The notes beneath the pieces are model-generated. The model was not told the DNA's origin. It saw nothing but the letters and a program-made list of their open reading frames with translations, and searched no databases. Positions 1 through 9,120 of a stretch of 39,736 nt of DNA are shown piece by piece. A program made the position numbers and the translations under genes. Every line of letters starts with the position of its first letter. Positions within the stretch are counted from its first letter, which is position 1. Origin of the DNA: CAYYJR01 sp964472305 (lineage in GTDB: Bacteria; Armatimonadota; Hebobacteria; CAIYQO01); the NCBI GenBank assembly GCA_964472305.1, contig CAYYJR010000029.1, forward strand, positions 1-39,736, read 5' to 3'.

Positions 1-1
1 G

Positions 2-877
2 GAAGAGCCGGAATTACACCTCCACCCCTCGCTCCATCGTCGTTTAGCCACACGCATACGGAGTTTGAGCACCCAGTCTATCATTACGACACATTCGCCA
101 AATATAGCTGCCTCATATCAACCGCACGAGGTAATCTACGTTCGAACTGACAACGGAACCCTTACGGCCAATCCCATTCGTCGTGAACCCGTGAGTGCCA
201 TCACCTCGAATGCTGTGAAGAAGCTCTACACTGTTAAGCGGCAGATGATTTATGATGCTTTGATGAGCGTCTCAACGGTTATACCAGAGGGAAGTTATGA
301 CTATGACTGGCTGAGTCTTTGGCTGCGCATTGCCCAGACGGGATCAGATACCAGCAACACGATACCTTTAAAGCCCCTGACCATCATCGAGACAGAAGAT
401 GGTCAAGTGCTCAATACTTATACCGAGCTTTCGCGTTTACGATCTGACGTTGTTCCGTTGGTTGATGGCGACAACGAAGGGCAACAGAAAATATCGCAAC
501 TACAGAGTTCATGCACACCGCCCAAAGCCGTCGTTGCATACGGCTCAAATGCGGCAGTTGAATGCCTGTCAGCATGGATATTAGAACCAGCCCTTAGCAG
601 TCCCGGCCCTTGCTTGCAAGCCCATCTCCCTCCCACCGCCTCTCCGACACTTAAAGAATTACAGGATTTATTAACACAACATAAGAAGAATCGTCCTCTG
701 CATGAAGAGCTTGCCTGGGAGGCGCTAGATAATCCGATCTGCGTGTCACGCGCTGCCCAATTCATATGTGACCTTGGGTCTATTGCACTAGGCGAAATGC
801 CTGTACTTAGTTGGCGTGTCCGCACGGACTTAGGTACTGCACCTGTCTATGTGGCGGATTTCATTCAAAAGGTGTAA
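2..877 (+). CDS. gajA: OLD-family ATPase/TOPRIM nuclease, C-terminal part (GajA-like), cut by window edge
   Basis: The reading frame is open from base 2 with no start in sight, so the gene begins outside the window. The first residues, EEPELHLHP, are the Walker B/D-loop of an OLD/ABC-type ATPase. About 30 residues on comes the switch histidine in IITTHSPN. A TOPRIM nuclease domain follows, with the Glu motif in VIPEGSYDYDW and the Asp pair in LVDGDNEG. This order is that of class 2 OLD nucleases, which pair with a UvrD-like helicase and include GajA of the Gabija anti-phage system (family knowledge). The stop codon touches the ATG of the helicase gene, so the two are probably translated together. 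An ORF caller may pick the TTG at base 65, but that lies inside the ATPase core. GC content is visibly lower than in the region after 2660. The nuclease/ATPase identity is firm; the Gabija label is inferred. Confidence 0.8.
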   Translation, partial: EEPELHLHPSLHRRLATRIRSLSTQSIITTHSPNIAASYQPHEVIYVRTDNGTLTANPIRREPVSAITSNAVKKLYTVKRQMIYDALMSVSTVIPEGSYDYDWLSLWLRIAQTGSDTSNTIPLKPLTIIETEDGQVLNTYTELSRLRSDVVPLVDGDNEGQQKISQLQSSCTPPKAVVAYGSNAAVECLSAWILEPALSSPGPCLQAHLPPTASPTLKELQDLLTQHKKNRPLHEELAWEALDNPICVSRAAQFICDLGSIALGEMPVLSWRVRTDLGTAPVYVADFIQKV

Positions 878-2293
878 ATGATGGTTCGGATTAATCTCAT
901 TACAGGGCAAGCTGGCACCGGAAAAACAACCCGGCTCATGCAGCGAGCGCATGAAATGGGTGAACCCCTCATCACGCATGACTATCAACGTCTGCTGGCA
1001 ATGTCCTTTATGCATGGTGCCCGACGCCGATTGGTCGAAAAGCTGCAAAAGGAATGTCCACATCTCCCTGCGGAAGTCACTACCATCGACGCATTTGCTA
1101 TGAATATAGTGAATCGATGGCGACGAGCAATTGGTATTGAGAAGCCTGTAACAATAGAGCCGTGTTCGGTTCCCTATGAAGATGACTTCCACTATTGCAT
1201 GAGCTTTAATACTATCCTCACCCACGCTACAACGCTGCTTGCCTCTAATACTATAGGAAATATTATTGGCCTAACCTATCCTCTTGTACTCATCGATGAA
1301 TTCCAGGATTGTGACGAGGGGCATCGAGCTTTCATTGAACAGCTCTCTGCACATACGACGCTCATTCTTGCCGCTGACGCCTATCAGGATTTGCGCACTG
1401 GCGATGAGCGGTGTCCTGCTGTCGAGTGGGTACAAGCGTTAGCCACAAATGGGAAGGCTGAAATTGAAGAACTAACAACCGTCCACCGTACATCTCAGGA
1501 AGCCATACTGTGTGCCGCGACTTGTCTCCGAGGCGATGCTGGCGATAGAACGAAAGCGTTGAGTCCTATTATCTGTCCTGCTGCTGGGCCTGCCGCATGG
1601 AAAATGCTTGAAAAGCTTGTATTAGGATGGGGGGGACTCTGGACTAATGACTGTGCGCTTATTTGCACGAAACGCGAAGATAGATTACTCGCAAGAACCC
1701 TCGAATCATTTATAAAACAATTGCATGGTCCCACTGTGGCCAAACATCTAAAGTCACGGCCTATTCCCGGAATCATTTGGCGGCGTGAAGCGGATGAGAG
1801 CACAGAGTCGGATGCGATCTGTGAAGCCTTGGGCATGTGCAGCGAGGCACTCAGCATTGAACTTCTAGAGAACCTTCATCCGCACACCTTGAGTCCAATT
1901 GCTGCGCAGGTGAGGAGCCGACTATTAAACTTCGCTCGCACGAAGGGGCTGATGACAGTTAATCGGCGGTTAGCAAGGAATCAAGTAAGCAGCATCGTCC
2001 ATCATCATCGTGCGTATAGCCCGAAAAGAGAACGGCGTATCGTTACCACTGTCCATGGGGCAAAGAATCGGGAATTCGACCACGTGATTATTCTTTGGAC
2101 TCCTAGCCAACCGAAAGATGTGGCGATGCGCAGAAAGCTTCTCTATAATGCGGTGACTCGGGCAAAAACGCATTGCTTGTTGCTGGCAATTGGTGATGAA
2201 AAGAAGCTTGCGCAAGACCCGGTACTTGCACGCTTAGGGGTTCTCCAACCTGCATTTCCCCCCAAGCAGACTAGCAGTAAAGAAGGTAAATAA
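878..2293 (+). CDS. gajB: UvrD/PcrA-like superfamily 1 helicase (GajB-like)
   Basis: This 471-residue protein carries the SF1 helicase motifs in order. They are Walker A GQAGTGKT (residues 10-17), motif Ia/Ic around TTIDAFA (68-74), motif II DEFQD (140-144), motif III LILAADAYQDL (about 162-172), motif V around TVHGAKNREFDHV (about 390-403) and motif VI LLYNAVTRAKTH (about 422-433). It lacks the Q-motif and the long accessory subdomains of housekeeping UvrD/Rep. It is close in size to known GajB proteins (just under 500 residues). Its ATG directly follows the TAA of the upstream OLD-type nuclease gene, with no spacer. In Gabija, GajB is thought to sense DNA ends or unwound DNA and license cleavage by GajA. 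That role is transferred here by gene order and domain content. Confidence 0.85.
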   Translation: MMVRINLITGQAGTGKTTRLMQRAHEMGEPLITHDYQRLLAMSFMHGARRRLVEKLQKECPHLPAEVTTIDAFAMNIVNRWRRAIGIEKPVTIEPCSVPYEDDFHYCMSFNTILTHATTLLASNTIGNIIGLTYPLVLIDEFQDCDEGHRAFIEQLSAHTTLILAADAYQDLRTGDERCPAVEWVQALATNGKAEIEELTTVHRTSQEAILCAATCLRGDAGDRTKALSPIICPAAGPAAWKMLEKLVLGWGGLWTNDCALICTKREDRLLARTLESFIKQLHGPTVAKHLKSRPIPGIIWRREADESTESDAICEALGMCSEALSIELLENLHPHTLSPIAAQVRSRLLNFARTKGLMTVNRRLARNQVSSIVHHHRAYSPKRERRIVTTVHGAKNREFDHVIILWTPSQPKDVAMRRKLLYNAVTRAKTHCLLLAIGDEKKLAQDPVLARLGVLQPAFPPKQTSSKEGK

Positions 2294-2338
2294 TCATCGC
2301 TATATGAAATATCAGGTAAGGTACCTATTCGTCAACCA

Positions 2339-2656
2339 TTAATTCCACTTGAGAAATTCTTGCCCAACCATTCCCGCTGCTCCACCCATGCCAGCGGCAG
2401 CGAACCGCGCAACGTGCTCAACGCAACCCTTCTGACTCTCTTCCGTAGATATCACGTTGACGATATCCGGGGCGAGTAGCGTCAGGCGTAATAACCGGTG
2501 GACGTAGGACCAATCCAGATTCAACGCGTGCGCCAGGTTGTTCATATCCCGGAATCGGCCTTCCTCCCGCCCCCGTGGTCGCGGGCGCAGCAGCGGGCCT
2601 TTCGCCCGCTGGACCGGGCGCTCCTTCGGACATTCTGGCGCCATGAGAGGGCGCAA
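2339..2656 (-). pseudogene. Decayed fragment resembling the HTH tail of a site-specific recombinase
   Basis: This stretch could encode 105 residues, but only its middle looks like protein. The segment from about LAHALNLDWSYVHRLL to LTLLAPDIV resembles the helix-turn-helix near the C terminus of large serine recombinases and phage-related proteins (typically ...SYVxRLLRLTLLAPDIV...). The N-terminal third is low-complexity Pro/Arg/Gly, and no Shine-Dalgarno (SD) sequence precedes the nominal start. The catalytic resolvase domain is absent. It lies convergent to the helicase gene, at the point where GC content rises sharply. I read it as a remnant of the integrase or resolvase associated with the foreign defence genes. 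The rest of 2294-2662 shows nothing else I can name. It could also be a small intact HTH protein. Confidence 0.4.
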
Positions 2657-2662
2657 GCCATA

Positions 2663-4165
2663 TTACAGCGGCACGTAGCCGCTTTCCCGGACGAGGGCTT
2701 GCCCTTCGGGGGTCAGCAACCAGTTGCGCAGGCGGACGGCGGGGCTGTCGTTCGCGGCGTCCTTGCGGACGATGGCGTAGACTTCGGTGGCGTAGGGGTA
2801 GGCGCGGTTGCGGATGGTCTCCGGCGCGGGCAGGATGCCATTTACGGCGATGACCTTCTGCGGCGGGGTGGGTTTTTTGCCGTTCCGCGCCATGTAGCGC
2901 ACCAGGTTTACCGGTGACTGCACGGTATGGTAGTAGTAGAAGGTATAGCCAATGCCGTTGTTCGTGCCGTTCAGGCGGTTGTATGGACCGCCCATGCCCT
3001 GGCCGATCAACTGTTCCACCGGCGGCGCCATGGTGAGCCCGTTCATCACCAACGCCTGCATGGTCTCCTGGCTGCCGGAGTTGCGCTCGCGCTGGAAGGC
3101 GGTCACCTTTTCGTTGTTGCCGCCCACCTCGGACCAGCGCAGCACGTTGTCCTGGTAGATTGCCTGGATTTGCTGCACCGTCAGGGTATTCACCGGGTTC
3201 TCGCTGCCGACGATGAAGATGAAGGCGTCGTAGGCGATGACGCGGGTGTCCAGCTCGACGCCCTTGTCCTGTGCCAGTTTCGTTTCGTCCGCCGAAGGCG
3301 GGCGGGCGACGATGATGAAGTCGCCGGCGCCGAGGATCAGGTTGCGGTAGGCGTTATTGGTGCCGGTCATCGGAAGGTTGAGCTGCAAGCCCGGCAGCAG
3401 GGAACTGCCGGCATCATAATACGAGAAGATATCGGCATCCGCGGGCAACGGCGAACCGGCGCATTGCGGCACCAGCATGCGCTCGGGGGATTCCTGTTCG
3501 CTGCCGCGATCGTAAATCCGGCGGTACTGCCAGACGGCGCTCAGCCCGAGCAACCGGCAGAGGATGAGCGTATTGAGTGGCTGGGCAGTGGTCGAGCCGT
3601 CAAGGCGGGGAATCGTCTGCCAGTCCAGCGCCAGGCCTTGCGGCCGCGGTCCGACGGGGAGCGTCTCGGGAGGATTCGCCTTCAGAGCCTGCATGCGCGT
3701 GGCGACAGTCGAGGGGCTGGTCATCTCCCCCATGTCTGCGTAATCAGAGCGATATCGCAAGCGCTGGTCCACTCCAAACTGCACCTGCCACTCTTTCACC
3801 CGACGGCGCATTTGCAGGTATTTCGCGCGCGTGCGGTCGGTCGCTTTCATGGCTTTTAATTCGGCGGTGATGGCCTTCAACGCGGTGAGCGCCTTGTTGT
3901 ACCGTTCCCGCGACCGTTCGGCATCCGCGAGCGCGAGCTTCAACTCGCCGGCATTCGAGGGATTGCCGTGAAGATTGTTTTTCACGTTTGTGATGCGTTC
4001 GGCGATATCCGTGAGCATCTGGAAATACTGGTTACTGAGATTTTCGCTGATGTTTTCAATGCTTGACCAGTCCTGGGCATCCGGCTGAGGCAGCGTGTCG
4101 GCCGCGCGGGACAGCACCGGCAGCAACAGACCCGCGAGCAGAACGAGAAGCATCATCGTGCGCAT
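2663..4165 (-). CDS. Exported PstS-like periplasmic substrate-binding protein with helical N-terminal extension
   Basis: The 500-residue product has a signal peptide (residues 1-22, hydrophobic LLVLLAGLLLPVL then SRAAD). A charged helical or coiled-coil region follows (about 35-135), then a PBP-like fold from about residue 183 to the end. Phosphate-binding-protein hallmarks are LDGSTTAQPL (188-197), GAGDFIIV (279-286) and RERNSGSQETM (359-369). PstS proteins are usually about 320-350 residues and lack the long helical front, so this is an extended or divergent member. No pstCAB transporter genes are nearby, so a stand-alone binding or sensor role is as likely as import. Start choice: AGGAGG sits 9 bases upstream of the ATG at 4165. 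It lies 108 bases downstream of the TamB-like gene on the same strand. Confidence 0.75.
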   Translation of the reverse strand: MRTMMLLVLLAGLLLPVLSRAADTLPQPDAQDWSSIENISENLSNQYFQMLTDIAERITNVKNNLHGNPSNAGELKLALADAERSRERYNKALTALKAITAELKAMKATDRTRAKYLQMRRRVKEWQVQFGVDQRLRYRSDYADMGEMTSPSTVATRMQALKANPPETLPVGPRPQGLALDWQTIPRLDGSTTAQPLNTLILCRLLGLSAVWQYRRIYDRGSEQESPERMLVPQCAGSPLPADADIFSYYDAGSSLLPGLQLNLPMTGTNNAYRNLILGAGDFIIVARPPSADETKLAQDKGVELDTRVIAYDAFIFIVGSENPVNTLTVQQIQAIYQDNVLRWSEVGGNNEKVTAFQRERNSGSQETMQALVMNGLTMAPPVEQLIGQGMGGPYNRLNGTNNGIGYTFYYYHTVQSPVNLVRYMARNGKKPTPPQKVIAVNGILPAPETIRNRAYPYATEVYAIVRKDAANDSPAVRLRNWLLTPEGQALVRESGYVPL

Positions 4166-4273
4166 GGCATCACCCTCCTGTGCGTGCGGTCGTACGACGC
4201 TATACTTCGCAAAGCGGAGGGGAAAGTCCTTTCACGGATTGCTGCCGTTTACGCTGTCGCCGTGCATTTTCGC

Positions 4274-7200
4274 TTACCGCAAACCCAGCGCCGGGGCTGT
4301 GATGGTCGCCGGCGTTTCCGTTGCCGGCGTCTTCGCCGACTGGCTCGGAAAATCGGGCAGGCCCATCACGATGCGCGGGCCGTCGGCCAGGCTGTAGGTG
4401 ACGCGGCCTTTAGCGCGGCGCACGCTGCCGATCAGGTTCAGCGGGAAGCTGAGTCGGCCTTTGTCCACCTCGAAGCGCGCGTAGAGGCGCGGGTCGTTCA
4501 GCAGGCCGGTCACCACGCCCCAGGTGCCGGTCGTTTCCTCGTTCGTGCCCGGATGCAGCATCTCGCTGTGATAGCGATAGGCGGCGCCGTCCGCCACCGG
4601 CGTGGTCGGACCCTCTGCCACCGTCAGCTTCGGCAGCGGGGTGGGGCGCAGCGGCACGCTGAACATGCCCTTCGACATCTTTACTTGCGTGCCGACCTGA
4701 ATCACCAGCGACAGCGTGGGATTGATCAGGAAGCTTGGCCAGCGCGCGGCGCCGCCGCGCATTTTCGGCTCCTTCAGCCGTGCATTCTCCACCAGCAGCA
4801 CCCCCTCCAGGCGCGGCGCATGCCGCGCGCTGACCAGGTGCAGATAGCCCGATGCGCGGGGCACCAGGAACAGCGCGGGATCGAGCGGCAGGCGATTGAG
4901 ATCGGCAACGAGATCCCACTGCCAGCGCTGCGGCTGCGCCAGTTCGCGGGTGGGAATGCCCACCGTACCGGTCGCGCTGAGCCACCCCGGCTGAAAACCG
5001 CGCGGGCGCTTGCCGTTCACCAGCCGGTCGAGCCGCGCGCTGAAGGCCGTCAGTTTGAGCTGGCTTCGCGCAAGGTCGCCGCTGATGGCGGCGCGCAGCT
5101 TCAATTCTTCCAGCCGATTGGGGAGGGTGCTGTTGCCGACGGGCAGGCCGCCTGCGCCCTCCAGCGCCACCCAGCCCCGGCTGAGGCGCGGCGCGGCCAG
5201 CGTGCCGCCCACGGTCAGACCGCCTTCGACAACGCCGGTCAGGTCGGCGCGGAACGGCAACAACGGACGCACCGCCGCCAGGTCCTGCTGTGGCAGGTCG
5301 AGGGCAAAGGCCAGCGACCGGTCGCGCGGAATCCGCGCATGCCAGCCGTGCCACGCCAGCGGCACCGAGCCGCTGACCTGCGCCGGCGGGGCATCCGCGG
5401 CAAACCAGACCAGACCGTCGCTGATGGTCACGCGATCCGCGCTCACTCGCAGATGGCCGCGCAGGCGCGACAGCGTCTGGCCGGCCAGCATCGGCCGGGT
5501 GATCTGCACGTCGCCATCGAGCACGGGCTGTGCCCACGGGCCACGCAGGGTCGCCGCCAGGTCGAGCGCGCCGTCCACCGGCAGCGTGCCGAACCACGGC
5601 GTCAATGTCCGCGCGGTTAGCCTCTGCACGGAGATCTGCAAGTCTGGGCCGTTGCGGGGATCGAGGTCGCCGCGGATACCGGCCAGACGCGTACCCGCCG
5701 CGTCTTCGGCCACCGCGTCATCGATATGCACGCGATACCGGCCGTCGTTGGCCGCGGCAGTGAGGCGCGCGCGCAAATTGGGCAGCGTCGTCTGTCCCAG
5801 CGCGAGCTGTCGCAATCCGAACGAGAGCGTCACCGTCGGCTGCGCCATCCGGCCCGCGGCGATGATTTCAGCTTCGCCGTGACCGGCCAATCCTGGAGGC
5901 AGCGCCACCCGCGGGCCGTCGCCTTCCTGCGCCAGCAGGGACGCCAGCGCGCCAAGGTTCAGGCGATCCAGCTTGACCGTCACCCCATCCATTGTGCCGG
6001 CGCTCAAACGGTAGCGCCCGTCGGTGACCGCGTGCAGCGCGGGATGCGTTAATTCACCGTGGCGGATGACGAGTTCACGATTGCCCGCCTGCACGCGATA
6101 TTCCAACGCGACCGTGCCCGCGCCCACGGGCAACCCGAGCGCAATGAGTCGCGGCGCGCTGGCGGAGACAGCCACCGCCAGCGGCTCCGTCCCGTTGCCG
6201 CTGAGCGGACCGCGCAGCGTGCCGTTGATGTCCACCGCACCGGCGAGTTCAATGGGGATGCCCAGCAGATCGAGCGGTAAATCCTCTAATGGCGCATGGT
6301 TGCCGGAGAATGCCAGTTCCGCGCGCACGCCATCATCGGTTGCGGTCGCCATGCCGTGCGCGTGGATGACGGCATCCTTGCGGATGAGTGCCAGGTCGCG
6401 CACCTGCAGCGTACGGTCCGCCAGGTCGAACGTCATCCCTAGGGAGTCCAGGCGCAGCGGATAATCCGCTTCTCCCGCCGGTACCCGCACGACGGCGGCG
6501 GGAATGACGGCGTTGCCGGCGAGTGACAATCCGTTCTCGTTGAAATCCAGGGAGATTGTGCCCTCCGCGGCTCCGGCAATGTCCCATGGAGACTTTGTGC
6601 CGAACAGCGCCAGCACCTCGTGCACCGTCGCGCCGTGCAGCAGCAGCGTGGCGTGTGTCCCTCGCATGCCGCGCCGCGGATCAAATCCGGCGCCCCGGTC
6701 GTCGATGCGCAGCGTCATGCCCGGACGCGCAAAGGCGACGTCACGCAATAACAGGGTGGATCCCTGCCACTCCAGCGCTCCTTGCGCCGTCGCGTAAGTG
6801 CGCCCCAACAGCGCGCCGTCGACGGCGGTGACCTGTGCCGACAGGCGCGGCGCGGCAGGCTTGCCGGACAGCACGCCGTCGAGCGTGCCCGTGCCGCGCA
6901 GATCCTGATACCCGAATTGCCGCAGCGCCAGTTGCTCTCCATGCAACGGCAGGTGCAGGATTCCTTGCATGTAGCGCCCGTCCTGGACCGTAAACAGGCC
7001 GTAGCGCGTGCGGGCACTGGCGGAGGCAATGCTGACGGCGGTGCCTTCGGCGCCGGAGTCAATGCGCAGTCGCGCCTGCAGCGTTTCCGCGGCATATTGA
7101 CGGTACGCGACCCGCGCGGCATTCACCGTGGCGGTCACCCGCAGGTTGCCGTGTTCGTCCAGGCCGACGTCCAACGACCCCTGCCCGCGTCCGGACAGCG

Positions 7201-8899
7201 CGTGAATGTTGAGCGCCTCACCCAGCGCCCGCAGATCAACGTCGCGATAGGCGCCGTCCGCGGAGAGCGCCGGATGCGTTTGCGCATCCACCGTGTGCAG
7301 GGGCACGTGTACCGCTCCCCTCACCTCGCCGCCGAAGACTCCCGCGCGCAGGTTGCGAAAGCTGATCGCGTCGCGGGTGATGCCGACCGACGCGGTAACG
7401 TGCTCCACCGTGACGCCCGGCAGTCGAATGCGCGCGGCGGATGCGGTGCCGGTGGCCGTGGGCGCCTGCCAGAATCGCCTCCACGGCGTCAGGCTGGCAA
7501 AGGTCAGTTGGACGTCATCGTAGACCGTTTCTCCCAGCGCGGCACGGCGGGCATGAGCGGTGACCTGCACGGTGGGAGACTGCGCGGCATACGGGCGCAC
7601 GGTAAAATCCGCACGGACATCGTCAGTGTGCAATTCGCGCAATGCCAGCGTGTCGCCGCGTATCGTGCCATCGATGCGCGGGTCTGCCAGCGGGCCGTCC
7701 ACCCGCGCGGTAAGGCGGGTGCGGCCGACCAGTTGCAGCGATCGCAGCCACTCCGCGTGCGGGAACAACCGCAGCAATTGCGCTCCATCCGCCACCGAGG
7801 TCGCCAGCGCGAGTTGCAGGCGCGGATGGCTGTGGCGCAAGTCGAACAGGTTCAGGTCGGAAACAATGCCGGACAGTTCGAGAGGCACCTGGTTTGCACG
7901 GGCATGCACGCCAAGCAATTCCAGCCGGCTGCCGCGCGGATAGCGCGCCGCGTTATGCACCAGCCGCAGGCGTCCCGCGGTGGCCATGATGGGCGTATTC
8001 ATCTCGCGCAGGCGCAGGCCGACGCCGGCCAGATCGATCTCCGCGGTCAATTCGGTGGCGGATAAGGTGGCGCGTTGCGGAGCAGGCAAACTTTTAAAGA
8101 GGGCGACAATGCGCAGCGCCGCGGTGCCATCGGCAAACGTGATGGGGAGGTTGGCGGGGAGGAAACGCGTGATTTCCTGCACGGCGATGCGGTCGGCATG
8201 CACGTTCAATCGCGCCACGCCGGCGTTGGGGGAATACACTCCGGCCACGTGCACTTCGTTCGTCAGTTGCCGCGCATCAGCCGCCGCGACATAGAAAGCA
8301 TATTTGTGCTGGCTGCCGGCGCTGACGCGGGCGTTCACTCCCACCAGGTTGCGCCGTTCGATGCTGCCGGCTACATCCTGCACGGCCACTTGCCCCTGGT
8401 CGATGACCAGTTGCGCGCGCAGGTTGCCGGCGCCTGCCGGACGTTTGGTAAGACGATCGACGATATCCTGGAAATCCCAGCGCCCATCATGCGCCCGGCT
8501 CACTTCGGCGCGTGGACGGGTGAGCGTGATTTGCCGAATGGCGGCAACCGGATCGTTGCGGTGTCGGAAGAGAAAGGAGAACAGGTTGACGTGCGCGGTG
8601 GCGCGCGGCGCGGTCAGCACGGTGCCGCCGGCGAAGGTGGATCCCCGGGCGATCACGGCGTTCGTGAGGACGATCTGGTCCAGCCCGCGCACTTGCACGG
8701 CGCCGATGCGCACGTCACGCCCCAGCGTCTCGCGCAGCGCGCGCACGATCTGTGGATGCAAGCGCTGTTGCACGCGGGCCAACTCGGTGTTGGCGTACCA
8801 TAGCACGCCCAGCAAGACCAGCACCAGCAGCAAACCAATGAGGGTGACGATTTGCGCCACGCGTGACGACAAGCGGCCCACGGGAAAGGGGAATGGCAT
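4274..8899 (-). CDS. Very large inner-membrane-anchored AsmA/TamB-like protein (DUF490-type C terminus)
   Basis: The protein has 1541 residues with one N-terminal membrane segment (about 14-36). A long region of repeating amphipathic beta-strands, rich in Val, Leu, Ala and Gly, fills the rest. This is the signature of AsmA-superfamily proteins (TamB, YdbH, YhdP), which bridge inner and outer membranes and move phospholipids or help outer-membrane protein assembly. The stretch after the anchor (LGRDVRIGAVQVRGLDQI) resembles the start of TamB-like proteins. Near the end, ARFEVDKGRLSFPLN and GRVTYS resemble the C-terminal DUF490/TamB domain. No BamA/TamA-like partner is in the window. It lies 221 bases downstream of mutL on the same strand. 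The SD is weak. The superfamily is well supported; which member it corresponds to is not. Confidence 0.8.
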   Translation of the reverse strand: MPFPFPVGRLSSRVAQIVTLIGLLLVLVLLGVLWYANTELARVQQRLHPQIVRALRETLGRDVRIGAVQVRGLDQIVLTNAVIARGSTFAGGTVLTAPRATAHVNLFSFLFRHRNDPVAAIRQITLTRPRAEVSRAHDGRWDFQDIVDRLTKRPAGAGNLRAQLVIDQGQVAVQDVAGSIERRNLVGVNARVSAGSQHKYAFYVAAADARQLTNEVHVAGVYSPNAGVARLNVHADRIAVQEITRFLPANLPITFADGTAALRIVALFKSLPAPQRATLSATELTAEIDLAGVGLRLREMNTPIMATAGRLRLVHNAARYPRGSRLELLGVHARANQVPLELSGIVSDLNLFDLRHSHPRLQLALATSVADGAQLLRLFPHAEWLRSLQLVGRTRLTARVDGPLADPRIDGTIRGDTLALRELHTDDVRADFTVRPYAAQSPTVQVTAHARRAALGETVYDDVQLTFASLTPWRRFWQAPTATGTASAARIRLPGVTVEHVTASVGITRDAISFRNLRAGVFGGEVRGAVHVPLHTVDAQTHPALSADGAYRDVDLRALGEALNIHALSGRGQGSLDVGLDEHGNLRVTATVNAARVAYRQYAAETLQARLRIDSGAEGTAVSIASASARTRYGLFTVQDGRYMQGILHLPLHGEQLALRQFGYQDLRGTGTLDGVLSGKPAAPRLSAQVTAVDGALLGRTYATAQGALEWQGSTLLLRDVAFARPGMTLRIDDRGAGFDPRRGMRGTHATLLLHGATVHEVLALFGTKSPWDIAGAAEGTISLDFNENGLSLAGNAVIPAAVVRVPAGEADYPLRLDSLGMTFDLADRTLQVRDLALIRKDAVIHAHGMATATDDGVRAELAFSGNHAPLEDLPLDLLGIPIELAGAVDINGTLRGPLSGNGTEPLAVAVSASAPRLIALGLPVGAGTVALEYRVQAGNRELVIRHGELTHPALHAVTDGRYRLSAGTMDGVTVKLDRLNLGALASLLAQEGDGPRVALPPGLAGHGEAEIIAAGRMAQPTVTLSFGLRQLALGQTTLPNLRARLTAAANDGRYRVHIDDAVAEDAAGTRLAGIRGDLDPRNGPDLQISVQRLTARTLTPWFGTLPVDGALDLAATLRGPWAQPVLDGDVQITRPMLAGQTLSRLRGHLRVSADRVTISDGLVWFAADAPPAQVSGSVPLAWHGWHARIPRDRSLAFALDLPQQDLAAVRPLLPFRADLTGVVEGGLTVGGTLAAPRLSRGWVALEGAGGLPVGNSTLPNRLEELKLRAAISGDLARSQLKLTAFSARLDRLVNGKRPRGFQPGWLSATGTVGIPTRELAQPQRWQWDLVADLNRLPLDPALFLVPRASGYLHLVSARHAPRLEGVLLVENARLKEPKMRGGAARWPSFLINPTLSLVIQVGTQVKMSKGMFSVPLRPTPLPKLTVAEGPTTPVADGAAYRYHSEMLHPGTNEETTGTWGVVTGLLNDPRLYARFEVDKGRLSFPLNLIGSVRRAKGRVTYSLADGPRIVMGLPDFPSQSAKTPATETPATITAPALGLR

Positions 8900-9120
8900 G
8901 ATTTTGCAACCAGAACGGACAGGATGGTGCGCTGGTAGCGTCGCGAACGCGACCGCCGGGGGAGGATGGTGCCAACGCGAATGATGACCCGTCGACGAGT
9001 GATCACCGGTGTTAGTTATGGTACCCGCCGCGAGCTGGGTTAATCCCGATTATCGGGTGAGCTTTCATTATATGCGGCGGAGGACGATAGATCGCGAGCC
9101 GGATGCCCGCGATGCAGGAT

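Noticed and set aside
4184..8065. Long plus-strand open frames antisense to the TamB-like gene (for example 4184-5620 and 6782-8065)
   Set aside because: They are Arg/Ala/Gln/His-rich, lack start signals and mirror a GC-rich gene with clear family features. They are codon-position shadows.
9045..9057. Palindrome CCCGAT-T-ATCGGG between mutL and the TamB-like gene
   Set aside because: The loop is too small to be a terminator, and there is no nearby promoter or T-run to support an operator. Left unassigned.
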